DNA of 28,913 nucleotides from an uncultured Clostridia bacterium (GCA_934621485.1 CAKTUS010000029.1:1-28913); one strand, 5' to 3'; positions 15,202 through 24,462 are shown, counted from the stretch's first letter. Notes: generated by a model not told the origin, from the letters alone. Numbers and translations are program-made.

Positions 15202-16875
15202 ATGGAAACGAAGCTCAAAAGCCAATGGAAATGGGGCGTTGCAAGCGAAACGCGCCGCGGTTTGCTTCTTGGAATGGGGTATACCGAGGAGGAAATCAAT
15301 CGTCCATACGTAGCCGTTGTCAATTCCTGGAATGAATACAACCCAGGCCATGTACACCTGAAAGAAGTGGCCGAACGCGTCAAGCAAGGCATCCGCGAAG
15401 CAGGCGGATTACCGCTGGAGGTAATGACCACAGCTATTTGCGACGGCATGGTGCTGATTGATCCCAAGTATATTGAAATGCCAAGCCGCAACTCCATTGC
15501 CGATCAGGTGGAAATTACCGTGGAAGGGAATTTCTTTGACGGCATGGTGCTTTTGTCCACTTGCGACTCCATTGTTCCCGGCCATTTGATGGGCGCTGCG
15601 CGTTTGGATATTCCGGCGATTATGGTGACAGGCGGTTATATGCCGCATTTGTCCCACAAGGGCCAGGATGTAAACCATATGAGCGGCTTAAACTGCGTGG
15701 GTGCAGCCGAATCCGGCAAAATGCCCATGAATGATTTGAAGGACTTGATTGGCAACTGCTTTGGCCTGTGCGGCGCTTGCGACGCCATGACCACCGGCAA
15801 CAGCATGTGCGTGGTCGCGGAAGCTTTGGGCATGTCGATGCCCGGAAACTCATCCTGCTCCGCCGTAAGCCCCAGGCTGCGCCAGTTGGCCTTTATGGCA
15901 GGCAAGCAAATCATGTATTTAATCCGCAACAACATCACCGCGCGCAAAATCATTACCCGCGAGTCGGTAAAGAACGCTATGAAGGTAGATATGGCCATGG
16001 CCGGCTCCATCAACCTGCTGCAGCACGTTCCTGCCATTGCTCACGAGGCTGGCTATGACGATGTGAATTGGTGGAAATACTTTGATGAAGCGTCAAACGA
16101 TATTCCCCTGCTGTGCGATACGCAACCCGGCGGGCCGTATTCGATGGCGCAGGTTGACGCGGCGGGTGGCATGGCGGCTCTCATGAAGCAATTATTGCCC
16201 AAATTGAACGGCGATTGCCTCACCGTAACGGGAAAAACGCTGAAAGAGAACTTGGAACCCTTCCAGGTGTATGATGAGAACGTAATTCGGACGCTTGAAA
16301 ACCCCGTTTCCAACGAGCCCGGCATGGCAATGATTACCGGCAACATTGCGCCGGAAGGCAGCTTTGTCAAAATTGCCGGCGTGCCTAAGCAGCTGATGAC
16401 CTTCAAAGGCAAAGCGGTTTGCTTTGATTCCCTGGAGGAGGCCATCGACGGGCTGCGCGCCGGCAAAGTGCATGCAGGCGATGCCTGCGTTCTGCGTTAC
16501 CTGGGCATGAAGGGCCGCTTTGGCACGACGGCTTTCACCTTTCAGGAAGAATTGAAAGGCCACGATGAATTGTACAATTCCTGCGCCATTATCACGGACG
16601 GGCGCTATTCAGGGGCTACCAGCGGCCTGTCCATTGGCTATGTAACGCCCGAAGCCTCTACCGGCGGCGTGCTGGCCCTCATTCAGGACGGAGATGAAAT
16701 TGAGATTGATGTTCCGAACCGCAGCATGAATCTGCTCGTAACGGACGAGGTATTGGCCGAGCGGCGCAAAACGTTCCATTGGGAATTCCCCACGGACAAA
16801 TATCCTCGATATCTGAACATGTTTGTGCGAACCATCAGTTCCGCCGCCAAAGGAAGCATTTGGGAAATCAAATAA
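15202..16875 (+). CDS. IlvD/Edd-family (sugar-acid or dihydroxy-acid) dehydratase
   Basis: This gene encodes 557 residues. ATG 15202 has GGAGGGG 6 nt upstream and lies 57 nt after iclR. The three cluster-binding cysteines of the family are present: C80 in TAICDG, C121 in STCDSIVPG, and C193 in GACDAMTTGN. Also present are PGNSS (214-218) and a C-terminal RYSGATSGLSIGYVTPEA. The enzyme removes water from a 2,3-dihydroxy acid to give a 2-oxo acid, using an Fe-S cluster and Mg. Classical IlvD serves branched-chain amino acid synthesis. Here, beside an IclR regulator and an importer and with no other ilv gene, a sugar-acid or related catabolic substrate is more likely. The substrate cannot be fixed from sequence. 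Confidence 0.9.
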   Translation: METKLKSQWKWGVASETRRGLLLGMGYTEEEINRPYVAVVNSWNEYNPGHVHLKEVAERVKQGIREAGGLPLEVMTTAICDGMVLIDPKYIEMPSRNSIADQVEITVEGNFFDGMVLLSTCDSIVPGHLMGAARLDIPAIMVTGGYMPHLSHKGQDVNHMSGLNCVGAAESGKMPMNDLKDLIGNCFGLCGACDAMTTGNSMCVVAEALGMSMPGNSSCSAVSPRLRQLAFMAGKQIMYLIRNNITARKIITRESVKNAMKVDMAMAGSINLLQHVPAIAHEAGYDDVNWWKYFDEASNDIPLLCDTQPGGPYSMAQVDAAGGMAALMKQLLPKLNGDCLTVTGKTLKENLEPFQVYDENVIRTLENPVSNEPGMAMITGNIAPEGSFVKIAGVPKQLMTFKGKAVCFDSLEEAIDGLRAGKVHAGDACVLRYLGMKGRFGTTAFTFQEELKGHDELYNSCAIITDGRYSGATSGLSIGYVTPEASTGGVLALIQDGDEIEIDVPNRSMNLLVTDEVLAERRKTFHWEFPTDKYPRYLNMFVRTISSAAKGSIWEIK

Positions 16876-16907
16876 GAAAGACGCGCCTGACGCAGGGGGA
16901 AAACGGC

Positions 16908-18542
16908 ATGGCTGGTACGCTCAAACATAAAAGCACGGATGTGCTCATCATTGGCGGCGGCATAAGCGGCCTGACCGCGGCTTACATGCTTTCGCAGCAA
17001 GCCGTGTCCATCACGGTGCTTTCCACAGGCAGAGGCGCTTCCCCATTTGTGACCGGATTTGACGTTCCCGTTGAGGAACAGGATTCGCTTGATTGTTTTA
17101 TCAAGGACACGGTTCAAAGCGGACGCGGACAAGGAAATCAGCAGCTGGTAGAGGCGCTCTGCTCCGAAAGCTATGATATTCTTCCCTTTTTGAAAGAACT
17201 TGGGTTCGTTTTTGACATGACCGGCTCACACTATCAGGCGCGTCAGCCCGTAGGAGCCAGTTATCCGCGCGTGATTGGTCATGGCAATACAAGCGGTGAA
17301 ATAATCCAGGATTTGCTTGTCAGGCGGCTGGAGAAAACGCCGCTGGTGGAACAGTGCAAAAATCTTAGAGCGCTGCGCCTGCTGAAAGAAAACGGCCGCA
17401 TCGTTGGCGCACTCTGCTACGATTCCTCGCAGAAAGCGTTTGTGGCTTGCCAGGCCAGAGCGACCATTTTGGCGACAGGCGGCTTCTGCCGAATCTACCC
17501 CTTCTCCACCAATACCAGCGACATTGGCGGAGACGGTATCGCCATGGCCTACTATGCTGATGTGCCGTTAACCGATCTGGAGTTTGTGCAGTTTGAACCT
17601 TCTGCCGCCGTATGGCCAAAGCGTATTCGGGGCGAGGGCATGATCACCACGCTGTTTTTCGAAGGCGCCGTCATGCGCAATGCAAAAGGCGAGCGGTTCA
17701 TGCTGCGGTATGGACCTCAGGCAGAGAAAGTGAATAAGGACGTGCTGGGCATGTGTATTCACAGAGAACTGCAATCGGGCAACGCAACGCCTCACGGCGG
17801 CATATGGTTTGACGCAACAGGCGTAGGCGAAAAGCGCCTTCACGAAGCTTACGAGTATTTTGTGAAGCGTTACGAACGGGTAGGCATCAATTTGGCGAAG
17901 GAACCCGTGGAGCTTGCGCCCGCGGCGCATACCTCGCTGGGAGGAGTGGTTATCCATCCGGATTGCACCACGCAGACGCCGGGATTGTTAGCTTGCGGCG
18001 AAGCGGTGGGAAACATACACGGGGCAAACCGGATTGGAGGTATGGCCGGAACAGAAACCATGGTATTTGGCCGAAAAGCGGGTATCACCGCCTTGCGGTT
18101 GCTTAACTTGGCTCCACAAGCAACAGATGGGGCTTGGCCGGAACTATTGGATGAAATGACCGGTTCAAAAAACCATGCCGACGCCCTCAGCACGGAGCGG
18201 ATGGAAGCCATGCGGCTCAAAATGCAGCAGCTGCTGGAGAAGAACCTGAATCTTTTGAGAGACGGCAAAGATCTGGCGGAGACGGCTGAACAGCTGGGCG
18301 AAATGTGGGATGCCATCCGTAAGGCCGGAGCCAATGAAACGGCTGAAGAACAGTATTCCCGAATCAGGCTGGAAAACGACATGCTTACGGCGTATTTGTT
18401 AGCGTTATCCGCTCTGGAAAGAGCAGACAGCGTAGGCTGTCATCAGCGAAAAGACGCCGAAACGGCCCCCGGCACGCGCTACCGTACCGAAGTAACAAAA
18501 GCAAATGGCAAGCCTGTGGTTTGCCGTCGGCAGCTTCTGTAA
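16908..18542 (+). CDS. FrdA/SdhA/NadB-like FAD-dependent oxidoreductase
   Basis: The start is ATG 16908 (MAGTLKHKSTDV) with AGGGGG upstream, giving 544 residues; the longer frame begins inside the dehydratase gene. The Rossmann motif IIGGGISG is at 14-21, with ILATGGFCRIYP near 187-198. RGEG (R241), AAHTSLGG (H341) and HGANRIGG (R375) correspond to the substrate-binding and catalytic arginine and histidine regions of fumarate reductase and L-aspartate oxidase. An extra stretch follows RGEG compared with FrdA. It ends with the usual C-terminal helical domain and lacks a heme or covalent-FMN domain. No iron-sulfur or membrane subunit is encoded nearby. It probably oxidises or reduces a fumarate-like C=C or amino-acid substrate made or used with the dehydratase. 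Confidence 0.88.
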   Translation: MAGTLKHKSTDVLIIGGGISGLTAAYMLSQQAVSITVLSTGRGASPFVTGFDVPVEEQDSLDCFIKDTVQSGRGQGNQQLVEALCSESYDILPFLKELGFVFDMTGSHYQARQPVGASYPRVIGHGNTSGEIIQDLLVRRLEKTPLVEQCKNLRALRLLKENGRIVGALCYDSSQKAFVACQARATILATGGFCRIYPFSTNTSDIGGDGIAMAYYADVPLTDLEFVQFEPSAAVWPKRIRGEGMITTLFFEGAVMRNAKGERFMLRYGPQAEKVNKDVLGMCIHRELQSGNATPHGGIWFDATGVGEKRLHEAYEYFVKRYERVGINLAKEPVELAPAAHTSLGGVVIHPDCTTQTPGLLACGEAVGNIHGANRIGGMAGTETMVFGRKAGITALRLLNLAPQATDGAWPELLDEMTGSKNHADALSTERMEAMRLKMQQLLEKNLNLLRDGKDLAETAEQLGEMWDAIRKAGANETAEEQYSRIRLENDMLTAYLLALSALERADSVGCHQRKDAETAPGTRYRTEVTKANGKPVVCRRQLL

Positions 18543-18653
18543 CCATCGAGGGGCAGAGAACGGTCGAAAGCATTTGAAGCGCCATCATTGCCTTTTCGAA
18601 TCGTTGCCCTTCCGTTAACACTCTTTTCCAAAAACCAAAGGAGGCAAATGCTC

Positions 18654-20204
18654 ATGAAAAAAATCATCGCTTTTCTTCTAACCGGCATCCTCATGATGAG
18701 TTTGGCCTGTACTGCCGCGTCGGCCAGCGAGCCAATCGTCATCAATGTTGCTATCGCTGAGGAGCAAAGCTCTCTGGACAACGTTATCCAGACGAAGGAC
18801 GTTGCCCTGATGCTGGCGCAAAACGTTTTTGAAACGCTGTACTGCTACGACGCCGACTTCAACATTCAACCCATGCTGGCCGAATCGGATGAAGTTTCGG
18901 AAGATGGCCTTACGGTGACGATTCGCCTGCGCCAGGGCGTGAAATTCCACGACGGCACCGAGATGCTGGCGGAAGACGTTGCGGCTTCGTTCCAGCGGTT
19001 CCTCAGCTATGGCGTAAAGGGCAAGGCCATGGCCGAATCCATTGACGCTGTTGAATGTGACGGCGATTATGCAATCGTGATTCGTTTCAACAAAATCTAC
19101 AGCCTGTGGAAGGATATGCTGTCCTGGTACAGCGGATGCTGGTATGTACAGCCCAAGGAAATTGTGGAAGCCGCAGGCGAAAACCCGCTAACCTGGGAGC
19201 AAAACATTGGTACGGGTCCGTTCTGCTTCACCGAGTATGCTGAAGGCCGTTATGTGAAGATGAGCAAGTTTGCAGACTACTGCTCACGCACGGAAGAGCC
19301 TTCCGCTGCGGCCGGCAAACGCGTTGTGAACATCGACGAGCTGTACTTCCACATCGTGCCGGATGCTTCCACCCGTCTTAACGGCTTGCAGGCCGGGCAA
19401 TACGACTATATCTGCGCCATGCCGACCGATTACTATGAAATCATCAACGGTTTCGACGGTATGCATACGGTGGAAAACGCCAGCCAGCGCTGCCTGTTCC
19501 TGTTCTTCAACTGCAAGAGCGCGCTGTTTGAGGGCAATAATCAGTTGAAGGAAGCCATTGCCACGGCCATCAACATGGGCGACGCTATGGCTGCCGCTTA
19601 TGGCAATCCCGAGCTCTGGAGTCTGCAAACTTCCTGGTTCCCGGAAGGCAACAAATACTACTATGAGAATGATATCGCCTGGTATAATGCGGCCGATCCG
19701 GTGAAGGCTGCCGAATTGGCGAAGGAAGCCGGTTACAACGGCGAAGAAATCCGCGTTTTGGTTAACACGTCTTATCCCGCCTTTGAAGCCGCGCTGACGG
19801 TGGTCATTGAAAACCTGCGCGCCGCCGGCTTCAATGTTGCTGAAGAACGCATGGATAACGCCAGCCTTATGTCGAAGCGTTCCGACCCCACTCAGTGGGA
19901 GCTGTTTATCACTCACCACAATTTCCTGACCATGCCCACGGCTTACAATCCTCTCAACCCGGCCTATGCCGGCTGGTGGGATACTGCAGAGCGCAATGCG
20001 GCTGTGGACAAGCTGAACGCTTCTACCACGGATGAAGAACTTGTGGCTGCCTGGCGCGAAATCATGGATCTGGTCACCGTGCAGATTCCCGTGGTTCGTC
20101 TTGGTTCCTTTACTGAGATTTATGCCTGTTCCGATAAGCTGGAAGGCGTTGGCAACACTTATTATAGCTACCCCTGCTTCTGGAACATTACGAAAGCAAA
20201 CTAA
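18654..20204 (+). CDS. Dpp/Opp-type ABC transporter substrate-binding protein (SBP family 5)
   Basis: The start is ATG 18654 (MKKIIAFLLTG), 9 nt from AAAGGAGG; an ATG at 18648 is too close to that site. The protein has 516 residues. A signal peptide of about 25 residues ends ASA-SE. A cysteine at residue 19 (MSLAC) is only a loose lipobox match, so anchoring is unclear. The mature part shows family-5 features: LDNVIQTKDVALMLAQNVFETLY, VTIRLRQGVKFHDGTEMLAEDVAASFQRF, and NIGTGPFCFTEY. It binds solute outside the cell and delivers it to the two permeases encoded next. The family takes peptides, nickel, sugars or acids, so context with a dehydratase makes an organic acid or derivative plausible. 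Confidence 0.93.
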   Translation: MKKIIAFLLTGILMMSLACTAASASEPIVINVAIAEEQSSLDNVIQTKDVALMLAQNVFETLYCYDADFNIQPMLAESDEVSEDGLTVTIRLRQGVKFHDGTEMLAEDVAASFQRFLSYGVKGKAMAESIDAVECDGDYAIVIRFNKIYSLWKDMLSWYSGCWYVQPKEIVEAAGENPLTWEQNIGTGPFCFTEYAEGRYVKMSKFADYCSRTEEPSAAAGKRVVNIDELYFHIVPDASTRLNGLQAGQYDYICAMPTDYYEIINGFDGMHTVENASQRCLFLFFNCKSALFEGNNQLKEAIATAINMGDAMAAAYGNPELWSLQTSWFPEGNKYYYENDIAWYNAADPVKAAELAKEAGYNGEEIRVLVNTSYPAFEAALTVVIENLRAAGFNVAEERMDNASLMSKRSDPTQWELFITHHNFLTMPTAYNPLNPAYAGWWDTAERNAAVDKLNASTTDEELVAAWREIMDLVTVQIPVVRLGSFTEIYACSDKLEGVGNTYYSYPCFWNITKAN

Positions 20205-20216
20205 TTTCTAAAAAAT

Positions 20217-20253
20217 GCTTATGCAAAAAAGATGGCGCCTTTTTTGCATAAGC
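20217..20253 (+). other. Perfect 15-bp stem-loop after the binding-protein gene
   Basis: The arms 20217-20231 and 20239-20253 are exact complements around a 7-nt loop. There is no T-run directly after it. Located 12 nt after the stop, it probably protects the 3' end of the binding-protein mRNA. Confidence 0.7.
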
Positions 20254-20270
20254 CCGAGCTGGCTGATAGG

Positions 20271-20314
20271 AGCGCCGCGATTGATAAAAACGGCTTTCAT
20301 CGCGGCGCTTTTTT
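20271..20314 (+). terminator. Intrinsic terminator inside the importer operon
   Basis: Arms agcgccgcgat (20271-20281) and atcgcggcgct (20299-20309) form an 11-bp GC-rich stem followed by a T-run to 20314. Partial termination here would give more binding protein than permease, a common arrangement. The next gene starts 26 nt later with its own GGAGG. Confidence 0.8.
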
Positions 20315-20339
20315 CTACCGTTCTATCAGGGAGGATACC

Positions 20340-21287
20340 ATGGTCAAATACATTTTGAAACGAATCCTGTACATTATTCCAACCTTGATTTTAACTTCTA
20401 TTCTGGCTTTTGGCTTTGTTCGCCTCATTCCGGGCGACCCCGCCCAAACCATGCTTGGTGAATTGGCCTCTGAAGAACAACTGGAAGTGTACCGTGAAAA
20501 AATGGGGCTTAACCAATCCATTTTTCAGCAATACTGGCTTTTTATTTCCAATGCAGTCAAAGGCGACTTGGGAACCTCGATTGCCTACAGCAAGCCGGTT
20601 CTCGGCCTGATTGGCGAGCGCTTGGAAACAACGCTTTTTTTGGGGCTCATTGCCTCGGCGCTGATTCTCATCATCGCATTACCGGTGGGCATTATCGCGG
20701 CGGCAAAGGTAAACTCGGTTACAGACCAGGCGGTTACCGTAACGGCAATGTTTGCAGCGTCTGTCCCCGCCTTCTGGCTTGGTTTGATGCTGATGATGTG
20801 GTTTGCGGTTGATTTGAAGTGGTTTCCAACCTCGGGTTTCCCCTCCGTATTCCAAAGCGGTGATTGGAGCAATCTGCGGTATTTGGTTTTACCGGCTTTT
20901 ACGGTTGCCATTCCCAATACAGCGTTGATTATTCGCATGACGCGTTCCAGCATGCTGGATGTCGTCAAAGAGGATTTTGTCCGCACTGCTCGGGCGAAGG
21001 GCTTGTCTTTGCCGGTCGTATATATCAAACATGTTTTCCGCAATTCGCTTAATTCCATTATTTCCTCCTTTGGCTTTATCCTGGCCGCTTTGATTTCCGG
21101 CTCCGTGATTACCGAGAATATTTATGCGCTTCCAGGCGTGGGAAATTTTCTGATTTCATCCATCAATATGCGCGACTATCCTGCCATTCAGGGAACGATT
21201 CTCGTGATTGCTCTGATTTTTATGACAATCAACCTGTTGGTTGACTTAACGTATGCGCTTATTGACCCGCGCGTTCGGTATACCTGA
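20340..21287 (+). CDS. Dpp/Opp-type ABC transporter permease (DppB-like)
   Basis: The start is ATG 20340 (MVKYILKRILYIIPTLIL) with AGGGAGG 6 nt upstream, giving 315 residues, the normal DppB size; the longer frame starts inside the terminator hairpins. The RLIPGDPA motif lies at about 30-37 in the extracellular N-terminal region. The cytoplasmic coupling loop DFVRTARAKGLSLPVVYIKHVFRN is the EAA-type motif that meets the ATPases. It closes with ALIDPRVRY, typical of the family. About six membrane segments are seen. It forms the channel with the DppC-like protein encoded 17 nt downstream. Confidence 0.95.
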   Translation: MVKYILKRILYIIPTLILTSILAFGFVRLIPGDPAQTMLGELASEEQLEVYREKMGLNQSIFQQYWLFISNAVKGDLGTSIAYSKPVLGLIGERLETTLFLGLIASALILIIALPVGIIAAAKVNSVTDQAVTVTAMFAASVPAFWLGLMLMMWFAVDLKWFPTSGFPSVFQSGDWSNLRYLVLPAFTVAIPNTALIIRMTRSSMLDVVKEDFVRTARAKGLSLPVVYIKHVFRNSLNSIISSFGFILAALISGSVITENIYALPGVGNFLISSINMRDYPAIQGTILVIALIFMTINLLVDLTYALIDPRVRYT

Positions 21288-21304
21288 TCGAGAGGTAAAA
21301 GAAA

Positions 21305-22186
21305 ATGTTGAAAATTCTGAAAACACGAAAAACAGCCATGATTGCCGCCGTCTTTCTCCTGTTGGTCGTTCTCGTCGGCATTTTGGCAGATTTGATTGCG
21401 CCTTATCCCGTTAACGAGCAGCACGTGGCGGACCGCTATGCAAAACCTATGAAAAAATATACTGTAGGCATGGATGAAAACGGCGCGCCTATTGAAAAAG
21501 TCAAGTATGTTTTGGGAACCGACAAGTTTGGGCGCGACATTCTCTCCCAAATGTGCTACGGCGCAAGAATGACGCTGATTTGCGCCTTAGGCGTTGTAGT
21601 GCTTTCTCTGGTGACAGGGACGGTTTTGGGACTGTTGGCCGGTTACTTCAAAACGGCAGGCATCCTGATTATGCGCCTGATAGACGCATTGATGGCTTTC
21701 CCGCCCATTTTGCTGGCCATGGTTCTGGTTGTTATTTTGGGGCAAAGTGCGTTTTGCGTCATTGTAGCCGTCGGCACCTACTTTATGACCCGTATGACCA
21801 GAATTGTGTATGGCCTTACCTTGAGCTTGCGCGAGCAAACCTATATCGAGGCCTGCAAATCTCAGGGTGTTGGTCACGGCCGCATTGTTTTTCGCCACAT
21901 TTTTCCCAATCTGCTTTCCCCTATCATTGTTCAGGCAACGTTTACGTTTTCTTCGTCGATTTTGCAAATGGCGTCTTTGGACTATCTGGGCCTGGGCGTC
22001 TCCAGCGATCATCCCACCTGGGGCGGAATCCTGAATGCAGGAAAAGAATGTATGCTGCTGGCGCCATGGATGGTGATTGTGCCAGGCATTATCATCGTTT
22101 TAACCGTTTTGTCGTTAAATGTGATTGGCGATGTAATGCGCGACAATGCTGATCCCAAGTTTAGAGGCATATTGAAGGAGGGTTAA
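21305..22186 (+). CDS. Dpp/Opp-type ABC transporter permease (DppC-like)
   Basis: This gene encodes 293 residues. ATG 21305 follows GAGAGG. An N-terminal membrane segment (about 10-32) is followed by the family motif VLGTDKFGRDILSQMCYGARMTL. The coupling loop TYIEACKSQGVGHGRIVFRHIFPN and the C-terminal WMVIVPGIIIVLTVLSLNVIGDVMRDNADPK segment are textbook DppC. It pairs with the preceding permease. Two nucleotides separate its stop from the first ATPase gene, so translation is probably coupled. Confidence 0.95.
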   Translation: MLKILKTRKTAMIAAVFLLLVVLVGILADLIAPYPVNEQHVADRYAKPMKKYTVGMDENGAPIEKVKYVLGTDKFGRDILSQMCYGARMTLICALGVVVLSLVTGTVLGLLAGYFKTAGILIMRLIDALMAFPPILLAMVLVVILGQSAFCVIVAVGTYFMTRMTRIVYGLTLSLREQTYIEACKSQGVGHGRIVFRHIFPNLLSPIIVQATFTFSSSILQMASLDYLGLGVSSDHPTWGGILNAGKECMLLAPWMVIVPGIIIVLTVLSLNVIGDVMRDNADPKFRGILKEG

Positions 22187-22188
22187 GC

Positions 22189-23190
22189 ATGGAGAACAGC
22201 GTATTGAAAGTGAACGAGCTTTGCGTACAGTTTCAAACCAGCGCCGGTCTCGTTACAGCCATCAACAATCTCAGCTTTGAGTTGAAACAGCAGGAAACGC
22301 TTTGCCTGGTAGGTGAATCTGGAAGCGGGAAATCCGTTACCGCTTTAACTGTGATGGGGCTTCTGCCAAAGCCTGCCGGCATTGTATCTCATGGCACGAT
22401 TGAGCTGGAGGGCCAAAACCTGCTTTCTTATTCGGAAGCGCAGATGCAGCGTGTGCGCGGCAACAAGGTTTCCATGATCTTTCAGGAACCCATGACAACC
22501 TTAAACCCCGTGTACAAGGTGGGCGATCAAATTTGCGAGGCATTGCTGAGGCACCGCAAGATGACCAAAAAGGAAGCCATGGAATATGCCGGAGAGTTGC
22601 TGAATAAAGTTCGCATAGCGGATGCAAAGCGCCGGCTAAAGCAATACCCTCATGAGCTTTCAGGCGGCCTTCGCCAGCGCGTCATGATTTCCATGGCTTT
22701 GGCGTGCAATCCCAAAATTTTAATTGCCGACGAACCCACCACCGCGCTGGACGTAACCGTTCAGGCTCAGGTGCTTCGCCTTCTGGAAGAATTAAAAGAA
22801 GAATTCAAAATGTCGGTAATCTTTATTACGCATGATCTTGGCGTAGTATCCGAAATTGCAGACCGCATTATCGTTATGTATGGCGGCATGAAAATGGAAG
22901 AAGGCCCTACAGACGCTTTGTTCAGCCACCCGGTTCATCCGTATACAAAGGGCCTTATCAATTGCACGCCCAAAATGGAGGGAGAGGAGCGCCGCTTGCC
23001 AACCATTCCCGGCATGGTTCCCTCCCTGGCAAAAATGCCCAAGGGCTGCCACTTCTGCAACCGCTGCACCCTGGCAAAAGAACGCTGCATGGAAACGCCG
23101 CCGAAAATGACGGAGTATGAACCACATCATTACGTTGCCTGTTATGAGCAAGAGAAGGGAGGGGCTACGGATGCAAGAGAAGATCTTTGA
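22189..23190 (+). CDS. Dpp/Opp-type ABC transporter ATP-binding protein (DppD-like)
   Basis: This gene encodes 333 residues. Walker A GESGSGKS is at 42-49, the ABC signature LSGGLRQR begins near 157, and Walker B ILIADEP is at 177-183, followed by the switch THDLG. The C-terminal oligopeptide/dipeptide extension carries cysteines at 287, 290, 293 and 300, the arrangement that can hold an Fe-S cluster in DppD/OppD proteins. It starts 2 nt after the DppC-like stop (AGGAGGG site). Its 3' end overlaps the next ATPase start by 20 nt. The pair powers import. Confidence 0.95.
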   Translation: MENSVLKVNELCVQFQTSAGLVTAINNLSFELKQQETLCLVGESGSGKSVTALTVMGLLPKPAGIVSHGTIELEGQNLLSYSEAQMQRVRGNKVSMIFQEPMTTLNPVYKVGDQICEALLRHRKMTKKEAMEYAGELLNKVRIADAKRRLKQYPHELSGGLRQRVMISMALACNPKILIADEPTTALDVTVQAQVLRLLEELKEEFKMSVIFITHDLGVVSEIADRIIVMYGGMKMEEGPTDALFSHPVHPYTKGLINCTPKMEGEERRLPTIPGMVPSLAKMPKGCHFCNRCTLAKERCMETPPKMTEYEPHHYVACYEQEKGGATDAREDL

Positions 23191-24133
23191 AGTTCAGAAT
23201 CTAACCAAAACCTATCCTGTAAATACCGGCTTTCTAAAAAAGCCCACTCTTTTGACGGCGGTTAATCATATCACCTTCGATATCTATCAAGGCGAAACAT
23301 TAGGCATTGTAGGCGAGTCCGGCTGCGGCAAATCTACCCTGGGCCGCCTGCTGCTAAAACTAACCGAGTCTTCTGAAGGAAAAATCGTCTTTCGGGGAAC
23401 CGATATTACCCATATGAACGATAAAGCGTTTAAGCCTTATCGAAAGGAAATGCAGTTTATCTTTCAGGATCCGTACGCATCGCTAAACCCTCGATATCGC
23501 ATTGTAAACGCCATTGCAGAACCAATGGAGGTTTTTCACTGCGTTTCTTCTACGGCGGAAAAAGAGCAACGGGTCGCCGAATTGTTAACGGCCGTGGGCC
23601 TTGCGCCAGAAGCCATGTACAAATATCCTCACGAGTTTTCGGGCGGCCAGCGGCAGCGCATTTGCATTGCCCGTGCATTGGGCCTGCATCCCAGCTTTAT
23701 TGTGGCGGATGAGCCTGTCTCTGCGCTGGACGTGTCCGTACAAGCCCAGGTCATCAACCTGATGCTTGATATGAAAGAGCAGTTTGGCTTTACGTATCTG
23801 TTTATTTCGCATGATATCGGCGTTGTTCGATATGTGTGCCAGCGGATTGTGGTTATGTATCTGGGCACCATCGTAGAAATTGCCGATAAGGACGAGTTGT
23901 TCGTCAATCCCCTGCATCCATATACCAGAGCCTTGCTGGCTGCCGTGCCTGAAATTGGCAAAAAGCGCGAAAAGCAGATCATTTCCGGCGAGGTGCCCAG
24001 CCCCGTTCATGTGCCGTCCGGCTGCGTATTCCATCCGCGTTGCCCTAACGCCTGCGCTCGCTGTTCTAAGGAAAAGCCGCCGGTTGTAACGCAATCAGAG
24101 GGCCATCAGGTAGCCTGCTGGTTATATGCGTAA
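23171..24133 (+). CDS. Dpp/Opp-type ABC transporter ATP-binding protein (DppF-like)
   Basis: The start is ATG 23171 (MQEKIFEVQNLTKTYPV) with AGGGAGGGG just upstream, giving 320 residues; the upstream in-frame ATG at 23117 lies in the preceding gene. Walker A GESGCGKS is at 48-55, and FSGGQRQR, FIVADEPVSALD and ISHDIG follow. The C-terminal extension contains SGCVFHPRCPNACARC, again the cysteine-bearing motif of the family. It is the last gene of the operon, followed by about 440 nt of non-coding DNA and then a strong hairpin. Confidence 0.95.
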   Translation: MQEKIFEVQNLTKTYPVNTGFLKKPTLLTAVNHITFDIYQGETLGIVGESGCGKSTLGRLLLKLTESSEGKIVFRGTDITHMNDKAFKPYRKEMQFIFQDPYASLNPRYRIVNAIAEPMEVFHCVSSTAEKEQRVAELLTAVGLAPEAMYKYPHEFSGGQRQRICIARALGLHPSFIVADEPVSALDVSVQAQVINLMLDMKEQFGFTYLFISHDIGVVRYVCQRIVVMYLGTIVEIADKDELFVNPLHPYTRALLAAVPEIGKKREKQIISGEVPSPVHVPSGCVFHPRCPNACARCSKEKPPVVTQSEGHQVACWLYA

Positions 24134-24210
24134 GACGCTCGAAAGAAATGATGCTCAACGCCGCTCCCGTATTTCTTGAATTCAGGAGTCAGGCTATCAA
24201 AGCCCGGATG

Positions 24211-24260
24211 GTATCGGAGGGCCGCCCCCCGATTTTCATTTCAAATCCGGCGTATACGTC
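24211..24260 (+). repeat. Dispersed repeat block 1, left copy
   Basis: It begins gtatcggagggccgcc and ends tacgtc. It matches 26821-26874 in the same orientation, with the first 16 bases identical and scattered changes and short gaps afterwards. Confidence 0.7.
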
Positions 24261-24462
24261 TTCGCTTTCAACCGCCAACGTCCGCAAACGGCGCCGCGCC
24301 GGTTCGCGGAGAAAGCGGCAAAGTCTGCCCTAAAACCCCGGCAGGCGCCTGATGGAAATAGGCGCTTAGCCAGGATGCAAAACGAAGGAGAACGCCGAAC
24401 GTTACCCTTGCGACAACGGAGCGGCTCCTTTGCCTTCCGCGCCTCCCCTTTTGACGGCCTGC

